Assembly (NCBI RefSeq): GCF_910592395.1
Contig: NC_088325.1
Span: 5,239,501-5,303,500, forward strand
Direction of reading: 5' to 3'
DNA length: 64,000 nt
Origin: Lineus longissimus
Lineage: Eukaryota > Nemertea > Pilidiophora > Heteronemertea > Lineidae
This document shows, piece after piece, positions 20,241-30,796 of this stretch; within the stretch, counting starts at the first letter, position 1, and each line of letters begins with the position of its first letter. The translations under genes and the position numbers were made by a program. The notes beneath the pieces were generated by a model that did not search any database, was not told the DNA's origin, and saw nothing but the letters and a program-made list of their open reading frames with translations.

Positions 20241-20785
20241 CTGGTGTGTTTAAGCTATCATCTAGTAATCAGGACAACCAGCAAATCGATGTAGAGCGCC
20301 ACAGAACAGGAAACATTTGCGGTTGACTCTGTCTGTGCTCTCAATATGAACTTTGATGTCTGTGTTTTCTTCATGGCCGTTTCTTCATTCATTCCTTTGA
20401 CATGCCGGTAATTTAGACTGCCAATGAAGCTTGGCCTGAATTTCATGACTATAAGTTTAATATTGACATCGTTGAACAGAACGAGTATGGATCAACGGCC
20501 CCAACACCTGCACCTGGTGTGTTTAATCTATCATCTAGTAATCAGGACAACCAGCAAATCGATGTAGAGCGCCACAGAACAGGAAACATTTGCGGTTGAC
20601 TCTGTCTGTGCTCTCAATATGAACTTTGATGTCTGTGTTTTCTTCATGGCCGTTTCTTCATTCATTCCTTTGACATGCCGGTAATTTAGACTGCCAATGA
20701 AGCTTGGCCTGAATTTCATGACTATAAGTTTAATATTGACATCGTTGAACAGAACGAGTATGGATCAACGGCCCCAACACCTGCA
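20241..20785. repeat. 273-bp perfect tandem duplication
   Basis: 20241-20513 and 20514-20785 are near-identical head-to-tail copies; one substitution is visible near the start (taagc against taatc). The duplicated minus-strand frame of 62 codons is not recognisable as a protein. The near-identity means a recent event or an assembly duplication. Confidence 0.9.
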
Positions 20786-20801
20786 AACCAACACGATGAT
20801 T

Positions 20802-21280
20802 ACGTCTATGGCTGGCGCAATCGGACAGAATTCAGAATTATGCCTCGGCATAAATCGGAATTGTGGTGCGCCATAAATCGACCAATCAAAACCTCGGATC
20901 TCGTGAATTATGCCGCGGCATAAATAGGAATTGTGGATGGAAGTGTCATTTATGGAGGACGGAAGTAAATCGGAACTGTGGTGCGCCATAAATCAACCAA
21001 TCAAAACATCGGATCTCGTGAATTATGCCGCGCCATAAATAGGAATTGTGGACGGAAGTGCAATTTATGCCGCACCATAAATAAAACGATTGCCACTTTC
21101 TGATTGGTCGAATTATGCCACACCACAATTCCTATTTATGCCGTGGCATAATTTTGAATTCTGCCGCGGCATAATTCACGAGATCCGATGTTTTGATTGG
21201 TTGATTTATGGTGTACCACTCTTCCTTTTCATGCCGTGGCATAATTCTAAATTTTGTCCACTCGCGCCAGCCATATACGT
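20802..21280. mobile_element. Foldback element rich in inverted and direct subrepeats
   Basis: The ends are inverted: acgtctatggctggcgc on the left against gcgccagccatatacgt on the right. The interior holds several direct copies of a ~75-bp unit (gaattatgccgcggcataaa, with atcggatctcgtg nearby) and reversed copies after 21090. Apparent ORFs on both strands are translations of these repeats. Confidence 0.75.
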
Positions 21281-21903
21281 CCATTGACGATCTCGTGCCT
21301 GCTGTCTCAGTGCGGACGTAAATGAAAGCATCGAGTGGAAAAACCTGCAGCCCAAGATTGCTATTATGCGAGTTTCCAGAGGGAATTTCTATGAATATAC
21401 CGTGTATACTTTTGAAAAATAAGTATTTTTGATTCTTGATTGCGTTCAAGAATTTACTTTCTTCCCCACCAAAGCAGTTTTCCCTGAAAATTCTAAAATC
21501 TTGATTTCACCGATCGAAACCATACTAGAAACAGCCGACTAAAAATATTTCGGTATGATATAAAAAATGGATTGCCTTCGCCTCGGGTGATTTAACGAAT
21601 GTCACGCCCAAGTGTGCTTTCCATACGCATCGTCACCCCCCCCCCCCCCCCCCACACACACACTTCCTGTGTATGTGCATGTAATACTTTTGAACGGCGA
21701 ATTCCTTAGCAACCATAATCACACAACCAGCGAAGCGACAAGACCGTCAAGCCTCTAGTTTCTAAATATCACAGAGATAAAATAAGGTAATTGAATGCGG
21801 CATTGTATATTTTGTTGGTCGTGCATCTAAGCAAAAAAAAATGATGGTCATAAAGCACCATTCATAGGCTCATGTGAATTTTTTGAATAGATATTTGGAC
21901 CTT
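21281..21903. other. No gene seen; poly-C/CA tract
   Basis: A C run of about 18 followed by a short CA repeat at about 21637-21662. Otherwise unremarkable sequence. Confidence 0.5.
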
Positions 21904-24862
21904 TTTGGCTCACTGTAGGGGAGTCTATTCAATACGATAGTGACCGTCGTCCATCATTCTTATATTATTTCAAAAACTATGGCACGTTTTTTAAGCAGTG
22001 GGACTGTGAACTTGAAACCCCCAGGTCATGTAACCTTTGACAGCGAATTTCGGTCCGATTTGAACCTTGAATTGGCCACCAGGGGGCAAGAACTGAAAAA
22101 AAGTAAAAAGTACAATACCTCCCTTTATTTCATAATCATACTGTGTACATTGTATTTACCTATTGAATGCATGCATATTTTACTATATTGTGAAGCGCTA
22201 TAAAAATGGTTTTAATAATAATAACAATAATCAATATTATCAATTGAAGGGTTTAGAAGCAGAGTGGGCTAACCCAATTTTTTTCCGAATTTGTGTTATG
22301 ACCATTTTATGCAGCACTGTGTATGTCCTTTATACATAACAGAGAAGTCTTACCCATAGTATTTCTATGACCAAGGTTTAAAAGATTAACAATATTTTGA
22401 AAATGTCTTTGGGGTTTTTATTTACCCAAAATAACTTTAAAAAACTATCACATCAATAATAAAGGAAATAGTTTAGCCCACTCTGCCTCTGAGCCATTCA
22501 GCTATTATCAATGACTTGTTTTTATGGTAGGTACTCCGAGCAAGGATATATCACATATCTGTCTTACGGGTTTTAAAGTTGACCTACTTTTCAATATCAC
22601 ATAGGTCAATTGGGATAAATTGGCCGTTTGAGTACAACTATGGAACATTACCTAATCACTTAAGCTATGAACTTGAAACATGATCACCTATGTCAGATAA
22701 CCTCCAACGCCGAAATTCGGTTTGATCTGCTTCTCGACTTGGCCACCAGAGGCCAAAACTGAAAAAGGTAGAAAGTGCAATATCTTGCTTATTAGCGAAT
22801 TCTTTTCTATCATATTTTTTTGAAGGTTCTCCTAGCAAGGATACAACACATGTCGTATGACTTTTTATTTGACCTACTTTTCAAGGTCAAATAGATCAAA
22901 TGGCAAAAGTTCCCGTTTGAGTGTAACAATGACACGTTTTTTCACCGCTACTGCTAGCACCTTGAAAGTTGGTACACATGACCCTCCAGGTCAGATAACT
23001 TCTTACATCGAATTTAGGTCCAATATGATTCTTGACTTTGATCATTAGTGACCTATTTTGGGAAGCGCTATTTTTCACAGGTTTCTGGAAATCCGACCTT
23101 TTTAACAAAGTCGGAGAAATGTCGGATAAATGAGATGAAAAGTTAGAGGAACCGTTGATAAATCGGAAAAAGTCACCTAGTTGTGTTTACGGGCTGGTTA
23201 ACTTTCAACACATGTTTTGCAGGACATTTGCTGTTCATTGTAGAGAGATGTCCTGATTTGAGAGGTCAAATTGAATAAAGGCAACCAAATCGAGACTAAT
23301 ACTAGTGCCCAAGCCAAAGACCATCACTCGGGTGTAGTCTGATACCTCAGAAACCCCACTCGAGTGGTTTTGTGTATCACCCAACCGAAATATGTATGTA
23401 TTTATTGCGAACTAAAGATATAATTCTTATTTATTCCTTTGCCAGGGCAGGTCTGGTGACCGTCCGTTACGTCATGAACCTCGACTTGTTATTTTGGTAT
23501 AGCACCAGAGAACTAAATTGCCGACATGTACGCAATGTATAACAAAACCTCTCATTTAAGCTGTGTGCTCATTTGAGGGAAGGGTTCAAATCCATCGGAA
23601 ACGAGTTTAATGAAACGGCCAAGGGCCATTGTGCTCACCGTATAGATATTTGGTGGTTAGGAATTCATCCTGGTTAAGAAACATGCTACATGTATATAGC
23701 ATATAGGTCAAACCAAAGTCGGTATGACATGTGATGTATCGTTGCGTGGAGTACCTACCATAAAAATATCATCGAAAACAAGTCACTTAATATCATTGAA
23801 ACAAGTCACTACTAATAAGTCTAATATCGCACTTTGTGCCTTTCTTAGTCTTTGTCCCCTGGTGGCCAAGTCGAGAATCGGATCAGACCGAAATTTGATG
23901 TCAGAGTTTCTCTGATTTAGGGAGAAATGTGTAATAAATTTCAAGTTCATAGCTTCAGCGATTGAGAAACATGCGAGAGTTACCCTAAAACGGCCAATTT
24001 ACGCCATTTGACATCTTCGACCTTAAAAATTAGGTCAAATCAAAAACCCGTAGAATATGTGATGTATCCTTGCTATGAGTACCTACCATAAAAATGAAAT
24101 TGAAAACAAGTCACTATTAAGCGAGATATTGCACGTTTTACCTTTATTAGTTTTGGCCCCCTGGTGGTCAAGTCGAGAATCAGATCAGACCGAAATTCGG
24201 TGTCAGAGGTTATATGATGTAGGTAGTCATGTGTACTCAATTTCAAGTTCATAGCTTCATCGGTTAAGAAACGTGCCATAGTTACACTCAAACGGACAAT
24301 TTACGCCATTTGACCTCTGTGACCTTGAACATTAGGTCAAATTAAAAACCCGTATGATATGTGATGTATCCTTGCTTTGAGTACCTACCATAAAAATAAA
24401 ATTGAAAACGAGTCACTATTAAGCGAGATATTGCACTTTTTACCTTTATTAGTTTTGGCCCCCTGGTGGCCAAGTTGACAATCAGATCATACCGAAATTC
24501 GGTGTCAGAGGTTATGTAGGGAGTCATTTGTACCTAATTTCAAGTTCATAGCTTTATCGGTTAAGAAACGTGCCATAGTTACATTCAAACGGACAATTTA
24601 CGCCACTTGACCTCTGTGACTCTGAAAATTAGATCAAATCAAAAACCCGTATGATATGTGATGTATCCTTACTAGGAGAACCTACCATAAACATTTCATA
24701 TAAAACGTGTGTCTCATAAGAGAGATATCACACTTTTAAGGTTTCCACTTCTGGCCCCCATGTGGACAAGTCAAGAATCAGATCGGATCAGAAACAGGAT
24801 ACGACGACGGACGACGGACACAGCGGTGCTGAATAGACTCCCCTACGGTGAGCCTAAAATAA
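21904..24862. mobile_element. Long inverted repeat of ~300-bp units, possible foldback element
   Basis: The outer ends are inverted copies: ggctcactgtaggggagtct, then attca, at the left and agactcccctacggtgagcc at the right. The left half (21904-22110, 22510-23050) carries units in one orientation. The right half (about 23700-24800) carries about four units in the other, with a period near 300 bp. Each unit holds gacctctgtgacctt-like, accgaaattcggtgtcag and ccccctggtggccaag motifs. The middle (22200-22500, 23050-23690) is unrelated, with a short AAT repeat at 22220-22240. Repeated short ORFs on the minus strand are by-products of the unit. Confidence 0.7.
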
Positions 24863-25636
24863 AAAACTTATTCATAGAATTTTGCGGCCGTGACGAAGTC
24901 CCGAATCCGCGAAACGTTTCAAGTCCATAGCCCCAGCGGTTAAGAAACGTTCCACTGTTTTTGAAAATCGGGCCTGACGTATAAAATGACGGTTATCACT
25001 TGCCTCATAGATGACGTTAATAGCAATATATACAATGTGTCATGCTACACGCGGCCGCCACCTGTTCGTCGATGTCATTCCAACTTCCACAAGCATGGAT
25101 AACCACCACGACATGTGAAACTTTAAGAGGGTTCAGATCGGTCTACGACTACGGGTGGCGCTGACTGTCACTGGGGAATTTTAGTAAGAGAGACAGACGT
25201 CTTAACTCCATCCTCGCGGTTTGGTGGTTCTGGCACTTTTTTCATTTATTTTTTCCACGGCACCACTTTTGGGATGTTAGGGTTCCAACCCACTGACGTG
25301 AATTTATTGACATGCACTTGAAAAATATTGGTCATCCAGACCATGCTTAATTCTTATGATATTTTGAATATAAAAATGTTGCAACCTCCCCCCCTAAACA
25401 GTGCAAAAAAATTTGTCTTTTTCAAATGGACTAGTTTCCAGTTTAACATCGACCAGACCTTTTTAAATCGCTGCGTGACCACCTACGTATTACCATAGCC
25501 CAAATCAGCGCTGACTGTTGAGACACCTATACACTATTATTCCGGACATGGCTCTACATGTTTGAGGTCCAGAAGTATTAAGGTAGCAGGAAGGGTTGGG
25601 CGTTTGTGGTTTCTGAGTCTGAGGGGGTTGGTGTCG
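24863..25636. other. No gene seen
   Basis: No coding frame or strong repeat was recognised. A short sequence near 25170-25180 (gactgtcactgg) is not part of the hairpin downstream. Confidence 0.45.
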
Positions 25637-25696
25637 GTTGACTGTGCTTTAAGAGAGACTAGGCATGGCGCCAGTCTCTCTTAAAGCACAGTCAAC
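25637..25696. repeat. Perfect 24-bp inverted repeat, 12-nt loop
   Basis: gttgactgtgctttaagaga continues to gact, then a 12-base loop (aggcatggcgcc), then the exact reverse complement. A transcript would form a 24-bp uninterrupted stem. The length suits a small structured RNA, a palindromic integration site or a cruciform, but nothing else in the sequence decides which. Confidence 0.8.
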
Positions 25697-26376
25697 AGGC
25701 ATTTGGTGTCAGTATTTGGGTAAGTACAGAATCAAGGCAGCTCAGAGAGCGATGATTGAACGATGCTGTGGACAAGTCCAAGGATACGGCATCAGTCACG
25801 ACCAACTTCTCATCAGAAAGCGTCACCACCAGCATATTCAATGTTCAGTTCCAACCTGTACCAGTCCAATGCACGCCTGTTGTGGTCAGCAGTGGTCAGC
25901 TTAGCGCGATGTGGAACATTCTTCCGAAACTCAAGCGAGGGAAGTCTGCTCATTAGCATATCTCGCGCACTGCTCCTTCTTGTCAAACATCGTAGTGAAT
26001 TCGTAATGGAAAACGTCTGGCTTTGCGCCAGACATGGAGACTAATAAGTGAAGAACTAATAGGTACAGAACTTCTACTTGCGCGAGACTGCTGTGATCAA
26101 ATTATCATTGCAGAGACTCCGGTGACGTACACATATATTTTTTTACAATCGAAAATGCCCTCAAAAGACGACATGGAATGATTATTTTATTGATATTTCC
26201 TACTATATACCTTCCAATTATCACTTTATACAAATAGATCGGTGTTAGGTCGCATGCTTTTCTTTTCTGGTGACACTATAAAGCAAAATAGTTGCAACCC
26301 CGTAAATGCGCTATAAGTCCAATAATAAGTGACGGTGACCCGTTATAAATGTTTCGCCAGCTTCGCTTTTTTGCCG
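25697..26376. other. No gene assigned; one Ser/Thr/Val-rich frame
   Basis: A plus-strand frame at 25756-25956 is Ser/Thr/Val-rich but has no ATG, follows an in-frame TGA and lacks a clear acceptor. Two other frames overlap it. Treated as unassigned. Confidence 0.35.
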
Positions 26377-26788
26377 CTACGCGGCGCTTTGGGCCCTTGC
26401 GTCCATATATTCTATATGCTGAACTGGCTCTACTCGACCTAAATTGGCATATGTTGACACTTGGCTGTGAGCCATATCGTCATTTGAGTAACTTTGGGAC
26501 CGCTTATTGTCCCCATCGGATTGGCTTGAACTGCTTTCGGTTGTGCTCTGGCCAGGTTGTCCCTGAATGGGGATTGATAAGTTGCTGTCATTGTCTTCAG
26601 GCTCCTGTCTCTCCTGACCGATTTTCTTCTTGCTTAAGACATCCTGCCCGAACTGCTCATATTGGGTTGCGTACTCCATTTGATGATCCTGAGGTTCGGG
26701 AGCTGGGTTTTCGCCCGAATCATTTTGAAGCCTTCTCGAAGGACTATCCACGTAGTCGTAGGCGTCTACGTCTACTTCATCGTCTGAG
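26377..26788 (-). CDS. Cytoplasmic tail exon of a membrane receptor
   Basis: The minus-strand frame encodes an acidic, Ser/Gln/Asp-rich tail of about 136 residues ending at the stop at 26377-26379. It has several tyrosines in signalling-type contexts: D-A-Y-D-Y-V-D, A-T-Q-Y-E-Q-F, S-T-Y-A-N-L-G and I-E-Y-M-D. Y-A-N-L fits the Y-x-N form bound by Grb2-type SH2 domains and the loose Y-x-x-L form of immune tyrosine motifs. The exon is joined to the transmembrane exon at 26880-26958: the phase-2 donor there fits an acceptor before 26788 (ggatatcag|C), leaving a 91-nt intron. The composition argues that this frame, not the plus-strand frame at 26349-26792, is the real one. Confidence 0.6.
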
Positions 26789-26879
26789 CTGATATCCTGC
26801 GGTGTTTTGATTGTATATCTTATGTGATCATCGAGAAACCAGTGTCTGTGACTATGTTTCAGACTGTACAGTATCTTAC

Positions 26880-26958
26880 CATAAAACAAATACCGCAATG
26901 ACGCCTGCTACAAGTACAATGACTCCTCCTACTACCACACCGCCAACAAGAGGAAAAA
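26880..26958 (-). CDS. Transmembrane exon of the same receptor
   Basis: After a good acceptor (ttaacag) the exon encodes P-L-V-G-G-V-V-V-G-G-V-I-V-L-V-A-G-V-I-A and continues V-F-V-L. This is a single hydrophobic helix with Gly spacing typical of type I receptors. It enters in phase 1 and leaves in phase 2 at a gtaaga donor. Phase-1 entry is what Ig- and EGF-type extracellular exons use. Upstream exons of this minus-strand gene should lie beyond 27 kb, but the CR1 element and unknown sequence intervene and none was identified. Confidence 0.65.
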
Positions 26959-27253
26959 CTGTTAAAAAAAACAATAACCGCATTTTGATTAAATCTTCAT
27001 CAGACTTGGCATTTTTAGTGAGGAGAGCTTACAGTAAAGATGAATACATTTGCAATTGACTTGGTTTCGCAGTAGCCTTGGTCATCTTGATCCGAGCTAC
27101 TGAGGTCAGACTGATACCAGATATGTTACACTTTATACATGCTATTTGTTAATAATATATGATCTCGGAAAGCTTTGCTGTGCAACACCATAGCCAGGAA
27201 TGTGACGAAGACAAAAGATTTAATTAGCTAGTGATAAAAATGCAGGTAACCAG

Positions 27254-27458
27254 TTTCTGAACTCAGACCAGTTGGAGCAAACTGTCTGGTTGGCGAAAAA
27301 CTGCATCGATATACTGTCTCAGTCACTGCGAATCAAAGTGGTCTGTTTGTTGTATTTTCGCTACCACCAGCTGCATTTAGTTCCGAGTGCATGATCAACA
27401 GTGTGCGAATGGGCGAAGAAGATGAGTTTTCGCTTGACTTCGTCGCTGGTCTAAGCAG
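27254..27458 (+). CDS. Candidate orphan exon, extracellular-like
   Basis: A 205-nt stretch open in one frame between an acceptor-like ccag and a donor-like gcag|gtgatt, phase 1 in and phase 2 out. The encoded segment has alternating hydrophobics (Y-T-V-S-V-T-A-N, L-F-V-V-F-S-L) and two Cys, like a beta-sandwich domain. An open stretch of this length can occur by chance, and no family is recognised. Confidence 0.3.
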
Positions 27459-27730
27459 GTGATTGCCAAATTATCAAAACTGACATTGCCAAATTGTTAT
27501 CAAACAGACAAGGTCAAATGGCAACTTAATCCGAAGGTTCTATATTCTGTCGAGCTTCTACATGTATGATATAATAGTACAAATAAAAACAGTAATTCTG
27601 ACTATACGAGGGATTTAACACATGACCCCGTGGCTTAAAGCGTTTTCAGCTCTACAGTTTTTACATAATTTCATAAAGTCCCGAGTATAGCCTAGCATTG
27701 GCTAACATTAAAATGAGTGCCTCTCTTAAC
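27459..27730. other. No gene seen
   Basis: AT-rich sequence leading to the CR1 3' end. Confidence 0.4.
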
Positions 27731-27773
27731 ATACATACATACATACATACATATATTACTGCAAATAGGCTTT

Positions 27774-30602
27774 TTAGCCTGTAGCAGGTTTTTTCTTCTT
27801 AACTTTTTCTGCTGATTGCGGGAGTGCGGTGGGGTGGAAGCGAGGGTTTAGGATTGGTTTTGGGTCCAGACTAAATGACTCAGATTTGTAGTGGGCATCT
27901 ATCTGGTTTTTAAATATATTTAGAGACTCGGCGTTAACAATATGGTTCGGTAGGCTGTTCCATGGGTCGATGACTCGGTTTGAGAAAAAATACTTTCGTG
28001 TATCCATCCTGGCTCTAGGTTTGTTGAGTTTAAAAGAATGCCCTCTGGTCAGGTGTTTATCATCAGCTGGTCTGAGTAGTTTTTCTCCTTCAATATTATA
28101 AAATCCATGTGAGATTTTATACGCCTCTATCAAATCTCCTCGTAACCTTCTATATGCAAGACTAGGTAAACCTACGAGCTTTAATCTCTCTTCGTAGCTT
28201 TTGTCCCTCATACCTGGAATCATCTTGGTAGCACGTCTTTGTACATTTTCCAGCACTGTTACGTCTTTCTTCAAATGGGGCGACCAAATCACGTTTGCAT
28301 ATTCTAGGTGAGGTCTCACCAGGCTTTTAAATAGGATGGCAAACATCTTCGAATCCAGGTATTCGAAAGATCTCCTGATCATGCCTACCACTTTGGTGGC
28401 TGTATTTGCCACAGTTTCTACATGCTTGCTGAAGCTAAGTCTGTTATCGAAGGTGACTCCTAAATCTTTTTCAATGTCAGTTTCTTTAATTTCATTTCTT
28501 ATACCATTTTTTGTCAGGAAGTATTCTTTATGATTGTTATTTCGCCCATAATGCATTCGTTTGCATTTATCAGTGTTGAAACCTAATTGCCATTTAAGTG
28601 ACCAGTAATCTAGGCTGATCAAATCCCTTTGCAATCCTATACTATCTGCAGGGCTTCGAATCCTTGCAATAATCTTGGCATCATCTGCAAACATTTCACA
28701 AAAGTTCTCAACACACTCCGGTAAGTCATTTACATAGTAGACAAACAATGTTGGGCCCAGAACACTGCCTTGGGGGACTCCACTCCTAACTGATGTCCAG
28801 GCCGATGCAGATCCATTTACCATGACTCTTTGCTTTCTGTCAGTAATGAAGTCACAGACCCAATCATAAATCTTGCCTTTTATTCCATAATTTCTCAGCT
28901 TGACTTTCAATCGCTCATGGGGTACTGAATCGAAAGCCTTTGAAAAATCTAGGTAGATTACGTCTACAGGATGTCCTTTGTCAAGGATTTCCGTTATTCT
29001 ATCCATTGATTCAAGTAACTGTGTAATGCAAGATCTTCCCTTTTGAAAGCCATGTTGAGATTTGGATACAGCAGCTCTTAGATGGTCGTTTAACCTGGTC
29101 CTTACAAAATCCTCCATGATTTTGCATATTATTGATGTTAGGCTTATCGGCCTATAATTTCCGCAGTCAGACTTACTTCCTTTTTTATGTAAGGCTGTGA
29201 TCTGTGCCTTCTTCCAATCGGACGGCAGTTTTCCTTCATTCAATGACTTATTGAAAAGTAAACTTAGCGGTATTGCCAGTTCATTACTAAGTTCCTTTAG
29301 AACCCTCGGATGGATGCCATCTGGTCCAGGTGATTTAGATACCTTGAGTTCTTCAAGCTTTTTCCGTACCTCTGCTGGAGTTATGAAAAGTTCTAGATTT
29401 ATATCATTATGGTCCATGGGCTCTAGATCAGGGGGCGGTATATTGCTTTTATCCTCAATGGTGAAAACACTGGTGAAGAAATCATTTAAAACCTCTGCCT
29501 TTTCATGATCATTTTCAGTTTGGTTTCCATCTCTGTTCGTCAGATTTGGTATTCCGCACTTTGTCTTCATTTTTGATCTGGCATATTGATAGAAAGCTTT
29601 TGGGTTTCTTTTAGCATTTTCTGCAATTTCCCTTTCATGATTCTTTTTTGCCTTTCTGACCTCCCACTTCACCTGGTTCCTTAGCCTAGCATACATATCA
29701 TAGTCTTTACCCTCCTTAGTTTCTAGATACCTCTTATAGGCTTCCCTTTTCTTTTTAACCTTAGCTAGGGCTTTAGGGTTTAACCACAATGGTTTTCGTC
29801 TGGCTGTTGGGTTGTGTCGTCTTAGTGGCACATACTTTTTTGTCGTCTCCAGTATTTTGTCTTTTATGAAGGTCCAAGTATCTTTAGTATCCAGGTTACT
29901 GATATGTTTTTCCCATTCTATGTCCGCATGCTCTCTCCTCATACTGTCAAAGTCTGCCTTGGTGAAAGCAGATTTCATGCACTCTGAGTGGTCCCCTGGG
30001 ACATAACATCTGTATAAAAAGTTAATGCAAGAATGGTGGCTTTTTCCTAATGGTGGAAGCATATGGATTTCATTTATCATGTCCTGTTCGTTTGTGAAGA
30101 CTAAGTCCAATACATTTGGTCGGTTTTCACCTCTATGATGAGTAGGTTTCGTTACATGCTGAAACCAGAAACAGTCTCTAATGGTTTCTAGGAAGCGGCT
30201 TGCTGGGTGGTTTGGGCTTGCATTTGACATTATATTTGTCCAGTCGATCTCAGGATGGTTTGTATCTCCCATTACTAGATAATGACTATATTTACGATTG
30301 CTAGCTGAGCGAAGCGCATTTCTCTGTTTTTCATTAGCTAATTCTGTAGAATTTGGAGATCTGTATAGACATCCGACTAGTAAGGTGTCATTATCACGCA
30401 ATTTTATCTCAAGCCACACACTCTCATCAAATTTCTCCTCTAGATTAACTTCCACCGTTGAGATGAAGTTTCGTACATAAATACCAACTCCTCTGTGGGG
30501 ACCTGTAACATTTCCTAAGTTTGAGTAAAAGGTGAAACCATTTATATTGAACTCCGACGCCTGTACAACACATCGTGAATTTTTTGGTATTAATTCGGTC
30601 AC
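27774..30602 (-). CDS. CR1 ORF2: endonuclease and reverse transcriptase
   Basis: APE-type endonuclease comes first (R-G-V-G-I-Y-V, Y-R-S-P-N-S, V-M-G-D-T-N-H-P-E-I-D-W). The reverse transcriptase follows, with Y-L-D-F-S-K-A-F-D-S-V-P-H (motif A), G-V-P-Q-G-S-V-L-G-P (motif B) and M-F-A-D-D-A-K (motif C). The C-terminal part has the H-L-E-Y-A-N-V-I-W-S-P and P-W-N-S-L-P motifs of CR1/L2-group elements. The frame starts here with a GTG and stays open upstream to at least 30860 without an ATG. It overlaps ORF1 in the -1 frame, so the true N-terminus lies upstream. In the last endonuclease motif S-H-H stands where the family has S-D-H. Confidence 0.88.
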   Translation of the reverse strand: MTELIPKNSRCVVQASEFNINGFTFYSNLGNVTGPHRGVGIYVRNFISTVEVNLEEKFDESVWLEIKLRDNDTLLVGCLYRSPNSTELANEKQRNALRSASNRKYSHYLVMGDTNHPEIDWTNIMSNASPNHPASRFLETIRDCFWFQHVTKPTHHRGENRPNVLDLVFTNEQDMINEIHMLPPLGKSHHSCINFLYRCYVPGDHSECMKSAFTKADFDSMRREHADIEWEKHISNLDTKDTWTFIKDKILETTKKYVPLRRHNPTARRKPLWLNPKALAKVKKKREAYKRYLETKEGKDYDMYARLRNQVKWEVRKAKKNHEREIAENAKRNPKAFYQYARSKMKTKCGIPNLTNRDGNQTENDHEKAEVLNDFFTSVFTIEDKSNIPPPDLEPMDHNDINLELFITPAEVRKKLEELKVSKSPGPDGIHPRVLKELSNELAIPLSLLFNKSLNEGKLPSDWKKAQITALHKKGSKSDCGNYRPISLTSIICKIMEDFVRTRLNDHLRAAVSKSQHGFQKGRSCITQLLESMDRITEILDKGHPVDVIYLDFSKAFDSVPHERLKVKLRNYGIKGKIYDWVCDFITDRKQRVMVNGSASAWTSVRSGVPQGSVLGPTLFVYYVNDLPECVENFCEMFADDAKIIARIRSPADSIGLQRDLISLDYWSLKWQLGFNTDKCKRMHYGRNNNHKEYFLTKNGIRNEIKETDIEKDLGVTFDNRLSFSKHVETVANTATKVVGMIRRSFEYLDSKMFAILFKSLVRPHLEYANVIWSPHLKKDVTVLENVQRRATKMIPGMRDKSYEERLKLVGLPSLAYRRLRGDLIEAYKISHGFYNIEGEKLLRPADDKHLTRGHSFKLNKPRARMDTRKYFFSNRVIDPWNSLPNHIVNAESLNIFKNQIDAHYKSESFSLDPKPILNPRFHPTALPQSAEKVKKKKPATG

Positions 30603-30796
30603 ACTAATTATGTCTGCATCAGTACTTTCTATTAACAGTTCAAGTTCCGGCCTTTTATTGACTAGACTATCTGCATTTAATGAGAGGCATTTGAATCCAA
30701 ATTTTGAACGTGCATCTAAATTAACTTCTGAAGTAGGTGCTGAAAATAAATTATAACTGCGTGTATGTACATTGTCTCTGAAAATTTGTGCATTTT

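Noticed and set aside
20765-21449. Several ORFs with similar proteins on both strands
   Set aside because: They are translations of direct and inverted copies of one ~75-bp repeat unit in a foldback element.
24073-24527. Two related minus-strand ORFs that resemble each other
   Set aside because: They arise from consecutive ~300-bp repeat units; the similarity is at DNA level and stops and shifts occur freely in the other units.
25756-25956. Ser/Thr/Val-rich plus-strand frame that looks protein-like
   Set aside because: It follows an in-frame TGA, has no ATG and no acceptor site, and two other frames overlap it.
26349-26792. 147-residue plus-strand frame
   Set aside because: It is antisense to the receptor tail exon, whose acidic, Tyr/Ser-rich composition and splice context are far more convincing.
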